This document shows positions 31,310 through 42,934 of a DNA stretch of 64,000 nucleotides, piece after piece (position 1 is the stretch's first letter; every line of letters begins with the position of its first letter). The DNA is from Gentiana macrophylla (Eukaryota; Streptophyta; Magnoliopsida; Gentianales; Gentianaceae). The DNA lies in NCBI GenBank assembly GCA_026214975.1, contig CM047815.1, positions 60,643,852 through 60,707,851 on the forward strand. The letters are read 5' to 3'. The translations under genes were made by a program, and so were the position numbers. The notes under the pieces were generated by a model. It made no database searches and was not told the DNA's origin. It saw only the letters and a list, made by a program, of their open reading frames with translations.

Positions 31310-33711
31310 ATGGAGATATATAATTATCCGTTGACTTGTTGGTGGAATGGTGAAATAGTAATTGACGGTGAAAATGTTACCTACAAAGGTGGTTGTGAAA
31401 CCTTTATTATTGTCAATAGTAACATTGGTATGAATGAGCTTAAGAATGAGATATATGATGCTATGGAGGTTGATAGTACTAGATTTGACCTAAACGTGAA
31501 GATGAAATTCCCTAGTGTGCGAGGCTATAAAGTGTTAGCTTTAAGTAATGATCGTGGTTTAAAAGCTATGTGGGCAAGCGTGTGTCAATCGAAAGCCCCC
31601 TCATGGATTTATATATTGAATTGACACCCATTGAACAACTAACATGTCATTCACCAACATGCTTGTTAGTGAAGTTGAGGATCCCAATTGGTTTGTGTCT
31701 TTGTCGACTAATAATGTTGATGAAGCATCACTAGATGGTAATATCGAAGGGATGAGATTGAAGACGAGGATGATATGTTGTTGTTAAGTCGGGATGAAGA
31801 TAGTGGGGTAGACTAGTATCATTAACGGATCATGATACCGAGTTTACTAAACTTCATTCCATAGATGAAGAATATTTAAGCAGATTGGTATAACTCTAGT
31901 AACTTTCAATATAAAAGCGGTGGTGAGTTTGAGGTGGGGCAAGAATTTGCCAACAAAAAGCATTAGGGCAAATTGTGACAACATACAATGTCGAAAGGAA
32001 CCAAGTCTATAAAACCACAGAATCGAAACCTCACACCGTCACATTCAAATGTGGAAGGAAACCAATTGCTTGTAGTTGGTATTTAAGAGCCTCTCAAAAG
32101 AATGTTGCATCGGATGTCTTCACTATCGTCACCTATAAAGGCCCCCACGAAAACTCTTGTGTGGTTCACAAACCATCCATGGATCACCCGAATTTAAAGT
32201 GAGAGTTTATCAGCAACGCTATAAAGCCTCTTGTGCAAGCATATTGGGGGGTGAAAGTTAGTGTATTAAAAGCCTTCATAACAAAAGAATTCAACTTCAC
32301 TATCTCTTATGGTAAAGCATGGAGTGCAAAACAAAAGGCGATAGGTGCTCTTTATGGAGATTGGGAGGAGTCTTACCAATATCTTCCTCGTTACATGGAA
32401 GCTTTGAAAGAAGCAAATCCGGGCACCGTGGTGCATTTTGTTAATAAGCCAACCCACGATCCTTACAGCTGAACAATTTCATTGTATTTTTGGGCATTTG
32501 GCCCTCAATCTGAGTTTCCAACATTGCAGGCTGTCATCACAATTGATGGAACTCATTTATACGGGAAGTATCGTGGCGTTATGTTGATTGCCATGGGAGT
32601 TGATGCGAATGAACAACTTTTTCCATTAGCATTTGCCATAGTTGAAAAGAAGATCACGACAATTGGAGTTGGTTTTGGCTTGCATAAGGTGTTTTGTCAC
32701 AAAGCGTCATGGACTTTGTGTCATCTCCGACCGGCATGCGGGTATCCTATCGGCAATGTCTACTGAGGGTAGTGGTTGGGAGGAGCCATATGCTTTTCAT
32801 AGATTTTGTATCGGACATCATGCATCCAACATCCAAAAGGCGTTCAAAAATACAGATTTGAAAAAATGTTTACTAACATGACTATGGAACATCAAATTCG
32901 CAAATTTGATAAAGGGATGCAAAAGATCGGTGCACTCAATCCTGTGCTAAGAGTGTGTTAAAAGGCATTCCTTTAAGCAAGTGGTCTCTTGCTCACGACG
33001 GCGAGGTTAAGATACGGTATCAAAACCTCTAATTTATGCGAATGCTTCAATGGTGTGTTAAAGGGGGTTCGATTTCTGCTATTCAAGCCCTTGTGAAAGC
33101 TACTTTTACTCGAGTAAACAAATACTTTGTCGATCGACGTGAAGTAGCAAGGAATAGGATGCGTAATGGTATGAAATGGTCGGAGAAGATAACGGTTCAA
33201 CTCGAGAGAAATAGTGAAAGCGCGCTCACCGTGAGGTTACTTGTTTCAATATACAAGAAGGTATATATGGAGTGGTTACTAGACAAAATCGTCATGGATG
33301 CATGGCTAATCGTAGTCACACGTTGAATCTTTCGAAGAGGACGTGTACATGTAACAAGTGGCAAAACCTACATTATCCATGTTCTCATCTTATAGCGGTT
33401 TGTCGCTCGCACTCCATAGACACGGATCAATATGTTGACCCTTTGTTCTCATGTGGGGAATACTTTGGTTCTTATCGTGCATGCTTTCTACCTGTGCCTG
33501 ACGAGGATTATTGGAAGACAATGACGGGACCGGTACTAGTAGTCAACCCCGCATGGAAAAGAGGCAAGGGGCGTCGAAATCTAAAAGAATCCGTAATGAA
33601 ATGGATGAGTTACCAAAGACAAAGGTTACATGTAGTTTATGTAATGTCCCGGGTCATAACAAGCGCTCTTGTCCATTGAAACAATCTAATTTGCCCGGTC
33701 CTTCACGGTAA
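31310..33711 (+). pseudogene. MULE transposase (MuDR family), broken
   Basis: Parts in order: an N-terminal domain starting MEIYNYPLTCWWNGE (31310-31624); the MuDR DNA-binding region with FKCGRKPIACSWYLRAS (32047-32097) and a Cys/His pattern of WRKY-GCM1 type; a linker with AWSAKQKAIGALYGDW (about 32317); the DDE core with AVITIDGTHLYGKYRGVML (Asp at 32545) and CVISDRHAGIL (Asp at 32729); a SWIM zinc finger CxCx9CxH (33344-33388); and a C-terminal zinc knuckle CSLCNVPGHNKRSC (33631-33672). Frameshifts and stops near 31620, 32205, 32475, 32650, 32880, 33010 and 33310 break it. The enzyme would have cut and rejoined DNA at the inverted repeats. The third catalytic acid lies in the broken part after 32830 and I could not place it. 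Confidence 0.88.
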
Positions 33712-33735
33712 TGGTTTGTACCTAATGTCTATTCT

Positions 33736-33772
33736 TTTTTTTTTTTTTGAAATTAAACATTTTCATTAATGT
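33736..33772 (-). mobile_element. 37-bp LINE/SINE tail insertion with target duplication
   Basis: A poly-T run (33736-33748) followed by GAAATTAAACATTTTCATTA is flanked by GTCTATTCT on both sides (33727-33735 and 33773-33781). This fits target-primed insertion of an extremely 5'-truncated element whose poly-A tail is on the minus strand. Confidence 0.65.
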
Positions 33773-34119
33773 GTCTATTCTAGTATACCATGTTTATATT
33801 ATATTCATTTGTTATATAGTCACTAATGAATTGTGCTTTATTTATGTAGATCACATGGAGCGGGACCAATTAATGATAGCGTTCTAAGACTTCAACAACA
33901 ACACGAAGCGGCATCATGCGGGAAGGAGAGGTAATATAATCGTTAATGTTTGCTTTTTCGCAATAAAAATTTGTTTCTTTATAAAAAATAGTAACATGTT
34001 TTTTTTGCGGAAGGAGTGTAGTCTCTCGTATGTCGACGCATCTTATGTCAAAGAAACATTATCGGTGCATGATTTGGTAGTTGATTTTTGAGAGAGACAC
34101 GAGTTCTATGGGATCCACA

Positions 34120-35675
34120 GTTGTCATTTGTCGCCATTAATGCCGATTTAATTACCGCATTAGTTGGCGGTGGCGTCAAGAAACACACACATTTCATATG
34201 ACAATTGGAGAGGTGGGCATAACGTTACAAGATGTTAACGTCTTGTTAGGTCTTAAGGTCGGTGGCTTACCTATTACGGGGACAATCGATCATCGATGGG
34301 CCGATCTCTTAGAGCAAACATTAGGTATAAGGCCACTGAAGGCGCTTTTTAAGGTAATACCTTGAAATTATCGTGGTTAAAAGATAATTTTCAAGGGTTA
34401 CTGTGGATGCAATGAAGAAACAGATTCATAGGTATGTTAGAGCATATCTATTATATTTGATAAGAGCCGTCCTCTTCCCGGATAAGAGTGGAAATAGGGT
34501 TCAACTAATCTATTATCCTCTAGTGGTTGATTTGCACCGACTTGGTGAATATATTTGGGGAGTGGGGTACTCGCTTGTTTATACCGGAATTTGTGTGTGG
34601 CAAGCAAGAAAGGGGCAAGTGAAATCGGTGGATCTTTAGTCGCCACATTTGTGGTCATGGGGAGCGTATCACCATTGGTCGACCTACATGGATTAAGTCA
34701 CGTGTTACGGAAGAAGAGGAGTAGACTATCCACTTGGGTCACAAATGCAAGCGGGAGTTGACCCTTTAGGATGTAAGTGGCTACGAGTTGAGCGGATGTA
34801 TACCGATCATTTATCGGGTTGGTAACCTATAGACATGCATTTGATACTATGAGCGGATGCAATGTTCACATGGCAACCATACACGTGGGACATCCTTAGC
34901 CATCTTCCGCCTATATGTTTTGAGGACACCGATGAGTGGATTGTAATTGCTCCACTCATTTGTTTTGACGTGGTGGAATGGCATTATCCTGGCGAGTAGT
35001 TCGACAATTCGGTTGGCATCCAGCGGTGCCTAATGAATGTGACACATGTGTCCATTTGCACACGCTTGATAGGCGGGAAACACAACGGATTACGCGCTTA
35101 AGCACGGGATTATATTCGATTGTGGGCGATCGCAAATCATCGTTGGTTCCACGTGGTGTTCCTTACAGCGGTTATCTTCACCACAATGATATGTACTTAC
35201 GAGTGGTACCGTCGAGATCACCCGGCGCATTATTAGCCCTCAAAGTGCAAACATTGTTGAAGACTATGAAACGCAACACAATTTCTATCCTACTACCGCG
35301 ACTATGAACAACTTGTAAGTATATTTTAAATTTTGTTTTCTAATTTCATACATAGAAATTTGTTTTATTTGTTTTGTGTTTACACATTTCACGATGCAAT
35401 GAGGAATGTTTATCGCTATCAAAAATACGACTAGGTTGCTTGCGAACATGCCGGATGACATCCCGATGGCACAAGTGAGGCTTATTCAACAAATGCGATC
35501 GATGTCCTTCAAGTGTTACAAAACACAAGGCGGGGACATCGATCCAACTGAAACTGAAGAGGTCGAACATCCTAGCCCGGAACTTCCGCGATACGACTTT
35601 AGGAACTTGACAAGGGCTCAACCGACACCGATCGAGGAGGTAGACAAACCAGTGAGAATGTTCGTCTTCACGTAG
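34120..35675 (+). pseudogene. Plant mobile domain (PMD) protein gene inside MULE, broken
   Basis: Fragments in shifting frames match the plant mobile domain, also called aminotransferase-like: [10 protein letters not shown] (about 34138), [20 protein letters not shown] (34202-34261) with GGLPITGT after it, VRAYLLYLIRAVLFPDKSGN (34436-34495), LVVDLHRLGEYIWG, ACLYRNLCVASKKGASEIGG (34573-34632), and VVRQFGWHPAVPNECDTC (about 34999). A hydrophilic tail runs to 35675. Frameshifts near 34170, 34560, 34700 and 34980 and a possible intron near 34350 and 35310 break it. PMD proteins occur as host genes (MAIN/MAIL family) and inside plant transposons; their role in transposition is unknown. Shares the plus orientation of the transposase. 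Confidence 0.78.
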
Positions 35676-36084
35676 AAGAACGAAGAAAAGTCGTCGATAC
35701 GAACAAGTTAATATGATCAAACATTTCTTTTGTTTTGGTTGTTGTAATACAACAATAACTTTGGATATGGTTTTTTCTCTTTTAATGGCGTAGTTTGCAT
35801 GAATGTGTTTTTAGCAATTGATTTGGTTTTTTCCTTTTAATGAATGTGTTTTTATAATTGGATTGTTGATTTTGAGAATTTAAGGTGTTGAATATATTGT
35901 TTTTGAAATTTGAAAAAAGAAGATGCTGGCTGGTTTGAGAATTTGAGGTGTTGAATATATTGTTTTAAATTTGAAAAAGAAAATGCGGTGGTGTTAACGA
36001 GTTGTGGTAAAGCGGCCGTTCGAATAATGTTTTTCAATTCCAGTTAAAGCATTTGGTTGAACCAAATGGCTTCTTCCTATGTAC
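35676..36084. other. Subterminal MULE DNA with a short direct repeat
   Basis: Non-coding. About 60 bases beginning TTTGAGAATTTAAGGTGTTG (35871) recur at 35935 with small changes. A TTTGGTTGAACCAAA-type palindrome lies at 36051-36066, just inside the inverted repeat. Confidence 0.6.
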
Positions 36085-36301
36085 CAATTTCATTTCAATA
36101 CAGGATGCTCACGTTTTTTCCCAGGTTAAAGCCGCTGGTTCAACCAGCGGCTTTGTTGTTTTTCAAAAAAAGGTAAAGCCATTTGGTTGAACCAATGGCC
36201 CGATGCGCTAATCTTGGCGTGGACCCATTCGCAGGAAATAGTTTCAGATGAGCGCCGAAACCATAAATATTTTATTTTTCAGCATTTAAAAAAAAAAATT
36301 C
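36085..36301. repeat. MULE terminal inverted repeat, right
   Basis: Pairs with 30694-30908 in reverse. It holds a 27-base perfect hairpin (36128-36154), two 13-base arms around one base, and a nearly perfect TTTGGTTGAACCAA palindrome at 36182-36195. Confidence 0.9.
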
Positions 36302-36310
36302 CCATTCTTA
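36302..36310. repeat. MULE target site duplication, right
   Basis: CCATTCTTA, identical to 30685-30693. Confidence 0.9.
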
Positions 36311-37012
36311 TCTTCACTTTGTTCCAAAAAAAACTTCGACTTTACTGCTCTTCCGCTTTGGAGAACAGAAACGGACCAGAGGGAATTTCGATTATCCGGC
36401 ATTTCGCTGCTTCAACCGGTGGATTTTGGTGATATATGGCGGTACGTGAGGCGATTCGCTGTAATTTGGGGATATTTGACTGCTTTATTGGTTGGTTTTA
36501 GGGGAAATTTCTGAGAAACACTGCCAAAAAAATCGGGTGATGTCTTGTTGATGAAAGGGGGCTGTCATTCGAAAAATTGGAAGAATTTATCTATGGTGAT
36601 GTCAATAATCAGAGAAGAAGGGGCAATAGTTGTTGGTTTTTCTTCTTTAATGGATAAAAGAAGTTGCATCTGTCTTGGTACCGTGTAAGGGCCAAAAGAA
36701 ATGGGAATTCACTTTCCTCTACCTTAGACGTATATAGGTAGGTATCATTACAGATTTTCGTTCTATTGTCAATTGTGTAACAATTATTTAGTCTAACAGT
36801 CTTTACACTGGTTTTGCAGCTCTTAATTTCCTTAAATACACCTCAGTTGTTGAAAACTTCTCAAATACTCATTTGCAAGTTCAGGTTTTTTTTCTTTTCT
36901 TCTTCTCGACCCACCAAAATTTAATGCAGTTATGTCTTCTTTTTTCTGATTAATGCATAATGCATACTTCTTTGTATGGCATATAAATGATTTAAAGTTA
37001 GTGATTTGGGTT
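36311..37012. other. Unassigned DNA between MULE and solo LTR
   Basis: No ORF with a recognisable product. The part 36340-36440 has higher GC and could be a 5' exon of an unrecognised host transcript, since T-rich intron-like sequence and CAG acceptor-like sites follow (36818-36822). This is weak. Confidence 0.3.
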
Positions 37013-37017
37013 GCTTG

Positions 37018-38794
37018 TGTTGGAAGTAGCGCCCGAAAGACAATTTATGTAATTATTTTTATAATTAATAAATGACAAATTTATTCTCATCATATTATTT
37101 GCTTTGTGCTTATAAGTAATACACTACTGAAAACCCCAAGTTGTATCATATGTAGCCATATAACTTAGACTGTGTCACACGTGAGGATTAAGTTTATGGT
37201 GATACACTTGAACTGTTAGTCCATGGTGAACTTAATCAAAGTATGGGGTCTATTGATTAAACCACCATTAATGCACCCAGAACACTTTAAGGTGTGACCG
37301 TCTTATCCGGACCGTCGATATTGGTTATCTAAGTGGGGCATTTATATATGTTGTATTCATATAGGACTGTACCAAATTAATCTGTATTTCTCATATAATT
37401 CCGTGATTGAGAAATCTCATTAAATCACAAGATAATCATATATGGATTAACCTTAATCCTGAAGTGATTGCAGACTCCTGCTTGTTTCAAGATAGGGTTT
37501 TATATCGTTAAGGATTGCAAAGAGGTGCGATCCGAATCACTTTCACGTTGGCACTATCGGGAATGAGTAGCTGGGAATGCGTCTCACAAATACGGAATCC
37601 ATTCCTTCATGTGGGAAGTAGATAGACAATCCCTTTATTTGTTAATCCTAGAAACTGATCGATCCGCGGAGTTCATATTGGTTATGAACTAATTGATCAC
37701 TAGTGGTTAATGGTAAATAGTGATAAGATGTAATGAAGAAGGTTTACAGAAACATTCCCGCTTCATTATAGATAGTCTATGGAGGGTTAGTCTATATGTA
37801 ATGATTATATCAATGGACACTTATTGACTCGACACTTTAAGAATAAGTTATATCTATAATCGATAGAGTTCAGTTTCGGATTTATGGTGGCGTAATTCCG
37901 GAATTAATAAGTTGAGTAGAAATGTTCTATTCGATGAATATTTTATTCAATTTATTGTAGCTACTGGTTATAGGTCCATGGTCCCCGGGTTGGCTCCCAA
38001 CACGTGAGTGAATTCTCGTATTTTGAAACCTCGAGAATAAATTAAATAGTTGGTCTATTTAATGAATATGCGGATATTATTTATACGGTAAATAATACGT
38101 AATATAGAAAATACATTTTCTATTATCACAAATGGCATAAAAAATGGCGCCATATTTTTTGATTTTGGGGAAAAAAAATTTCTCCTAATTAATTATAATA
38201 TGGAAAATATAATTATTTATTTGTTAAATAATTATAAATAAGAATTGATTTTCTTATTGGATAAATAGGAAATTTGTTTTCCTATTGGATAAATGTTTTA
38301 TTTTCCTTAAATGAAAAGATAAATTTGTGTGAATAAGATAAACTTTCAAACTATTGGTTATTAGCCTATATAAAGAGAGTTTCTCCAACACCAGATTTGA
38401 TTGAACATGCAACGCCTTTTTTTTAGAAAAAATGGGACGCCATTTTTTTTGAAAAAAAAGAGAAATTTTGTTTTCTTGTCTTAGCCATAGGGAAGAAGAG
38501 AAATTAGGTTTTTCTTGAAGCATATTCAAGGAGGTTCGAAAGCGAGATCGACGTCCACCAGTAGTCGCTTGGAGATACAACTCAGAAGATCACGGCTTCT
38601 CTCCGGTTGGGTAAATCTTAAACCTTCTTGTAGTTAATTAATTAATTATGTGAATCTTATCGTGGTAAAATCGTAAACGAATCTAATTCGTTGCTTCCGC
38701 TGTGCATGATCGAGTGTCTCGATCGGTGCTGTGAATCGTATCTGACGATCCAATTTCGGGTCGGATCCAGATTCGGGTTTCTGTATATCCAGCA
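37018..38794 (+). mobile_element. Solo Copia-type LTR with 5-bp target duplication
   Basis: Starts TGTTGGAAGTAGCGCCCGAA, ends TATATCCAGCA, and is flanked by GCTTG on both sides (37013-37017 and 38795-38799). The 1777-bp unit contains no coding or primer site, so it is a solo LTR from recombination between two LTRs. TATATAAA at 38367-38374 is the promoter, with TTCCGCTGTGCATGATCGAG in U5 at 38693-38712. Confidence 0.88.
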
Positions 38795-38799
38795 GCTTG

Positions 38800-41020
38800 G
38801 TCTTAAGCTCTTTAGTACTGGTTCTTTCTCAAGATTAAGCTTTGCTGCAAGATAGATATCTCTATTTACATTATTGGCTTCATTCATGTGTTAATGAGAT
38901 TGATGTTAGGGTTCTTAAATGATAGCTTATGCTGGGTTTTTGTTATCTTCAACTTAGTTGATTTGGTTTCTTTGCTATTGGGAAATATTTAAGGTATCAG
39001 ATTTGATGGGATTTTGTGTACATTTTTATCATCATTTTGTTTATTTATTTATTTTTATCATAGACAAGTAAAATTGATTGAATACATATGTGTGTTTTTT
39101 CCAGCTTTTTTAGGTTTGAGGTTTAGTGTTTACTTAATGCAATTTCTTTTAGCTTTTACATTACAATTGGAGAGGTGTATGTCTTGATATTACATTAATG
39201 TCTTCATGTTTCCTAGTTCACGTCTTCATATCTTGGTTAGTTATTTACCCTCTGTGTGTAGTAGGTTTATTCAATTCGTGCAATAAAATGAAGTTTGTTT
39301 AACATAAATATTAATTCTGAAATAGATTCTAATGTGGGATGAAATCTTTGTTGATGCAGATCATATCTACAAATTTGTTATGGGGCATCATCAAGAAAAG
39401 TATAAAACACAGCCCAAAACAGGTGCAAGAATTGTTGTTTAGGTGACTCTTTTTTCATTTTTTTTCTTTACATATATTTCCGGTTCTTATGCTAATTTGT
39501 GCTAAAACACCAGAAACTGTTGCTAATAAATATTCTTATATAATATTTAAGAATTATGCTTTCATATTGGCTTTTCACATTTGATCTGAAACCTTGTGGT
39601 ATGCAATAACCTTGCTTTTCACATGGTGGTTATTGTAACTTCTGCTCTACTTTTTGATCAATTACCCATTATATTTCCTTAAATGAAATTTGGACTCTGA
39701 TTTAGAGCGTTTTTAGTTTGCGAAATCGCATCCTCCTTCGCCTTACCACATCTTTAATTTTAATTTACTTCCATCATTTGCGGAGTGTGATAAAAATGGC
39801 TCAATAAGAACACTACAACATTTGATATTTTCTCTTATTCGTTTGTTGTTCAAAAATTCTGAATTGTTATATCATAAGCACGGTATTGGTTGCATAAGCA
39901 TTTGGTGTGTGGTTTGTTCTATACTATTCTCGATCATCTATAGATGTGAGGTGTATAATGCTTTTCTTGTTTTATTGCATCAGAGCTTGCTCAACTCATG
40001 TGTTTTTTTAAATTTTCCCTTGACATTTGCACTTAATGGTGCCAGTTGTTGGATGGGAGGGTCATTCTTTAGCCCTTTAAGTAGAATTTTCAGCGGTAAC
40101 GTCAATTTCTGTCAACAGTGGAATAACCATATGTTCTTCTTCCTTCATGCCTTTGATGCTTTTTCACTGCGGATTCAGATGCTCATGCTTTGCATGTATT
40201 TTAAGAAATTGCTTCTCTAAAACTTGATTAGTCTTGGTAGCAACGAAAGTGTTCCAAGGGTAGAATCTTTCAGGTTTTTTAAGAATTCATTTTCTTATGC
40301 CGTTAGTTTTAAATGCTCGTTTATCCTCATGGATTGTGCTTTTAGATTAAAGTCACAAAGGCATGACATGGCTGTCACGTATCATCTATGTAGGGGCTTT
40401 GTATTTATCATTGTTCTTGGTATAAATTTACTTTATTCAATATAGCCATGATTTTGTGGGGCCATGTTTTTGTACCCCAGAATCAAAGGATTGGAGATAT
40501 GCTGAATCATTTCATCACCACAATAGATATACATTTGTCTATCAATTTTTTTTTCCTTTGCAAATGGAACATTTGAGGGCAGGCTTGGGACACCAGTAAA
40601 AGTGACTTGAGCTCTGGTTCGAGATGTAAAGTAGTGTATACCTTAGTCCGATGTAGCAGATCCATCTGTTTTCGTCAAAAAGAGTACTTGGGATGCTGAT
40701 AGCGATACTAGGGCCAGACACCTCTTTGATTTGCATAACTTCTATTCCGCATGCATATTTCATGGATGAACACTACCTTGATCAAACTAGATTGCAAACT
40801 GATCTCTCATGGCCACTTTCTATCTGAAATGTAAACTTTCCAAGCAACTATAGGCTATGTCCTTGATTTTTTATGTTTTAGAGTATTACGATATTGGCCT
40901 CTTACTCTTTGTAACATAGATCAGATGTTTTTTTTTGAAGCACTTATAGTTTGGGCTACTCCATATTATAATTGAGGCAACCCGCGATCTCTTTTTTCTC
41001 TAAGGCATGTTTTTTGGTTA
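38800..41020. other. Unassigned AT-rich DNA, possibly introns of a host transcript
   Basis: No intact gene is recognised. A 63-base open segment at 39359-39421 is bounded by TGATGCAG and GTGCAAG, like an internal exon, but its translation matches nothing I know. The 132-codon frame at 39822-40220 and the 73-codon frame at 40224-40445 are Phe/Leu/Cys-rich reads of T-rich DNA and are not convincing. Confidence 0.35.
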
Positions 41021-42430
41021 TAATATGCTGACACTGCCTCACTTGGTTTGAGTATTTTGTTAGGCTAGAATTTGATTTGTCCAGATGTGCTTTACATTAT
41101 TTGTGTAAAACGAAACCGATATGTGCTTTCCTCTTGATTTCTCTTTCTTTTAATAACAGGACTTTAGTCTTCATTTTGCAATACACTCTTCTTCGGTTTC
41201 TCTTGGCAGATTGATTGTTCCAGAGCATTTTTGGAGTGTTTTCACATCTTCACCGACCTTTGGTGGTAATTGTTTGGGTATGTCTTTACTTCCTCTTGCA
41301 TTGCGTTTTGCTGTTGTTAGATGCTATAAATGCTTTACAGTTCATGTTCTTCTTCTACATAAAATGATGTACTCTTATTAAATTCTTCTACGCATATAAT
41401 GCTACTTATTTGTTAGATCTCGAACAACAACAATATGGAGAATGACTATGTTTCAACCATGAATGTGGGATATGTTGTAATTTTACACATTTGACATCAC
41501 TATTGTCTGCTAAGCTACTGTGGAGTACTGTTAAAAGATTACTTTTTCAGAATGGATGTTGTGTGTTTTAAGTATCATATGTTGATGATTTATTGTTTCC
41601 TTCTTGCTGAATTTCAATGAAAGGATTTTAAAAGTTGTTTTTCAATTCAATGCATATTTTTGGCTGCAATTCTGCTAAGCTGTTAAGGTTTGATTGGGAT
41701 CATGGAGATAAAGGGAGCAACAAGGCCTCATTTTGTTGCCCTGTCAAGCTTGGTTGCTGTTGATGTTTATGCACAAGACAATCTTGAAGTACTGATGATG
41801 TTGTTGAAGATTTCTAAGAGCTGTTGTGTTATGTTCTTTTGTTTCTTCGCATTCTGCCGTGATGTGTTGGCTTTGGTCAGATCTCTGCTGCATTAGATGG
41901 CTACCACAACCTATGTATGTTAAATATCACAGCTGCATATTCCACATGTATTGATCCTTTGGATATAACACTTCAATGGGCATTTGTGCCTTGCCCGGCT
42001 TTCATTGCCCTAGTTATAATAAAAATAGGAGGACTAATAATCTTATATGAATATTATTATGTCCTTTATTTGTTATCGTGTCTTTTTTTCTTTCTTTATT
42101 TTGGTCTCATTGTAGATTACATGTTATTTTTGAACTAATGACACCTGACAAGTATGATCTGCTTCATTTATTCAGCAGTATGATTTGGCCTTTATCATCT
42201 ACTATTTATCAAAACTGAATAAATTATTCGTATATCAAAGATTGACAAACAATTATTTCAATAAAGTATTGGATGTGTTTAATGGTACGTTGTTGATGAA
42301 AATATGTTTGATGTTGTAAAAGGAATTTCTTTAGCTAATTTATATATTATTACGTTATATATTATTAATATCTTATCTCTTATCAATGTTATGTTAAATT
42401 CATGTTCGTAATATTTTGTGTAAATCTAAT
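41021..42430. repeat. Large direct duplication, copy 1 (left part, host-like sequence)
   Basis: From TAATATGCTGACACTGCC at 41021 the sequence matches 46993-48410 almost base for base. No recognisable protein; an open stretch near 41890-42138 is hydrophobic at its end and not convincing. Differences from copy 2 are dominated by CTG/CAG sites. The sequence includes intron-like features (ACAG followed by an open stretch at 41160-41270). Confidence 0.88.
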
Positions 42431-42934
42431 TCACGTGATTGGACAATCATATCGCATTTGTTATTTTAATATTTTAATGTATGATTTGTTTATGTATTTC
42501 ATGTCTTAATTTTTTTTAAATCATATTTTCGGGATATCTTTCCCGACCCGATGGGATCCTGAACATTCGGGTATCCCGGTCGTCGGGACCCGACACTAGT
42601 CGGATACAAGCCAGGGAAGAAAAATAAAATCCCAAATCTTGACGGGCTCGGGTAGGGGCGTTACGGGTCGGGTCCCAATCTGATTCCACCCATACCTGTA
42701 ACATCACTCGTCGATGGTGGGATGTTCAGGGTGGGGGGGATTTGGGTTGTAGTGAAAAAAAATTCACATACTTTTTAAGAGAATTAGAGAAAAAGACACA
42801 TTTTGAAATATTGTTAATTAACATGACACCCAAATATTTTTTATTGGGAAAATGACCAAAAAAAAAACCACACACGCCTACTTGTTTTTTTTCACATTTA
42901 TTTTCAAACACTCATATCTTTCAGTGACCGTTTC
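42431..42934. repeat. CG-rich unassigned repeat, copy 1
   Basis: Contains runs of CCCGACCCG and GGGTCGGGT type and a poly-A-rich tract (42859-42869). It is related to 48411-48735 from GTCGGATACAAGCC (42598) onward, but has about 170 extra bases at the start and lacks the 48736-49460 segment. CCCGACCCG words also occur in the 28621-30290 tandem array. Confidence 0.6.

Larger units (their letters stand above)
30694..36301 (+). mobile_element. Mutator-like DNA transposon (MULE) with plant mobile domain gene
   Basis: A 5608-bp element bounded by terminal inverted repeats of about 215 bp and flanked by a perfect 9-bp target duplication, CCATTCTTA (30685-30693 and 36302-36310). Nine bases is the MULE signature. 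Inside lie a decayed MuDR-type transposase (31310-33711) and a decayed plant mobile domain gene (34120-35675), both on the plus strand. The right arm has also suffered a small LINE insertion (33736). Coding decay suggests the element can no longer move itself, though its ends look usable by a related transposase. Confidence 0.92.

Noticed and set aside
39822..40445. Membrane protein genes at 39822-40220 and 40224-40445
   Set aside because: T-rich DNA gives Phe/Leu/Ile-rich translations that imitate membrane segments; no family resemblance or conserved start context.
41890..42138. Hydrophobic protein conserved between the two duplication copies (also 47793-48110)
   Set aside because: Conservation is explained by recent DNA duplication, and the frame is broken upstream in copy 1.
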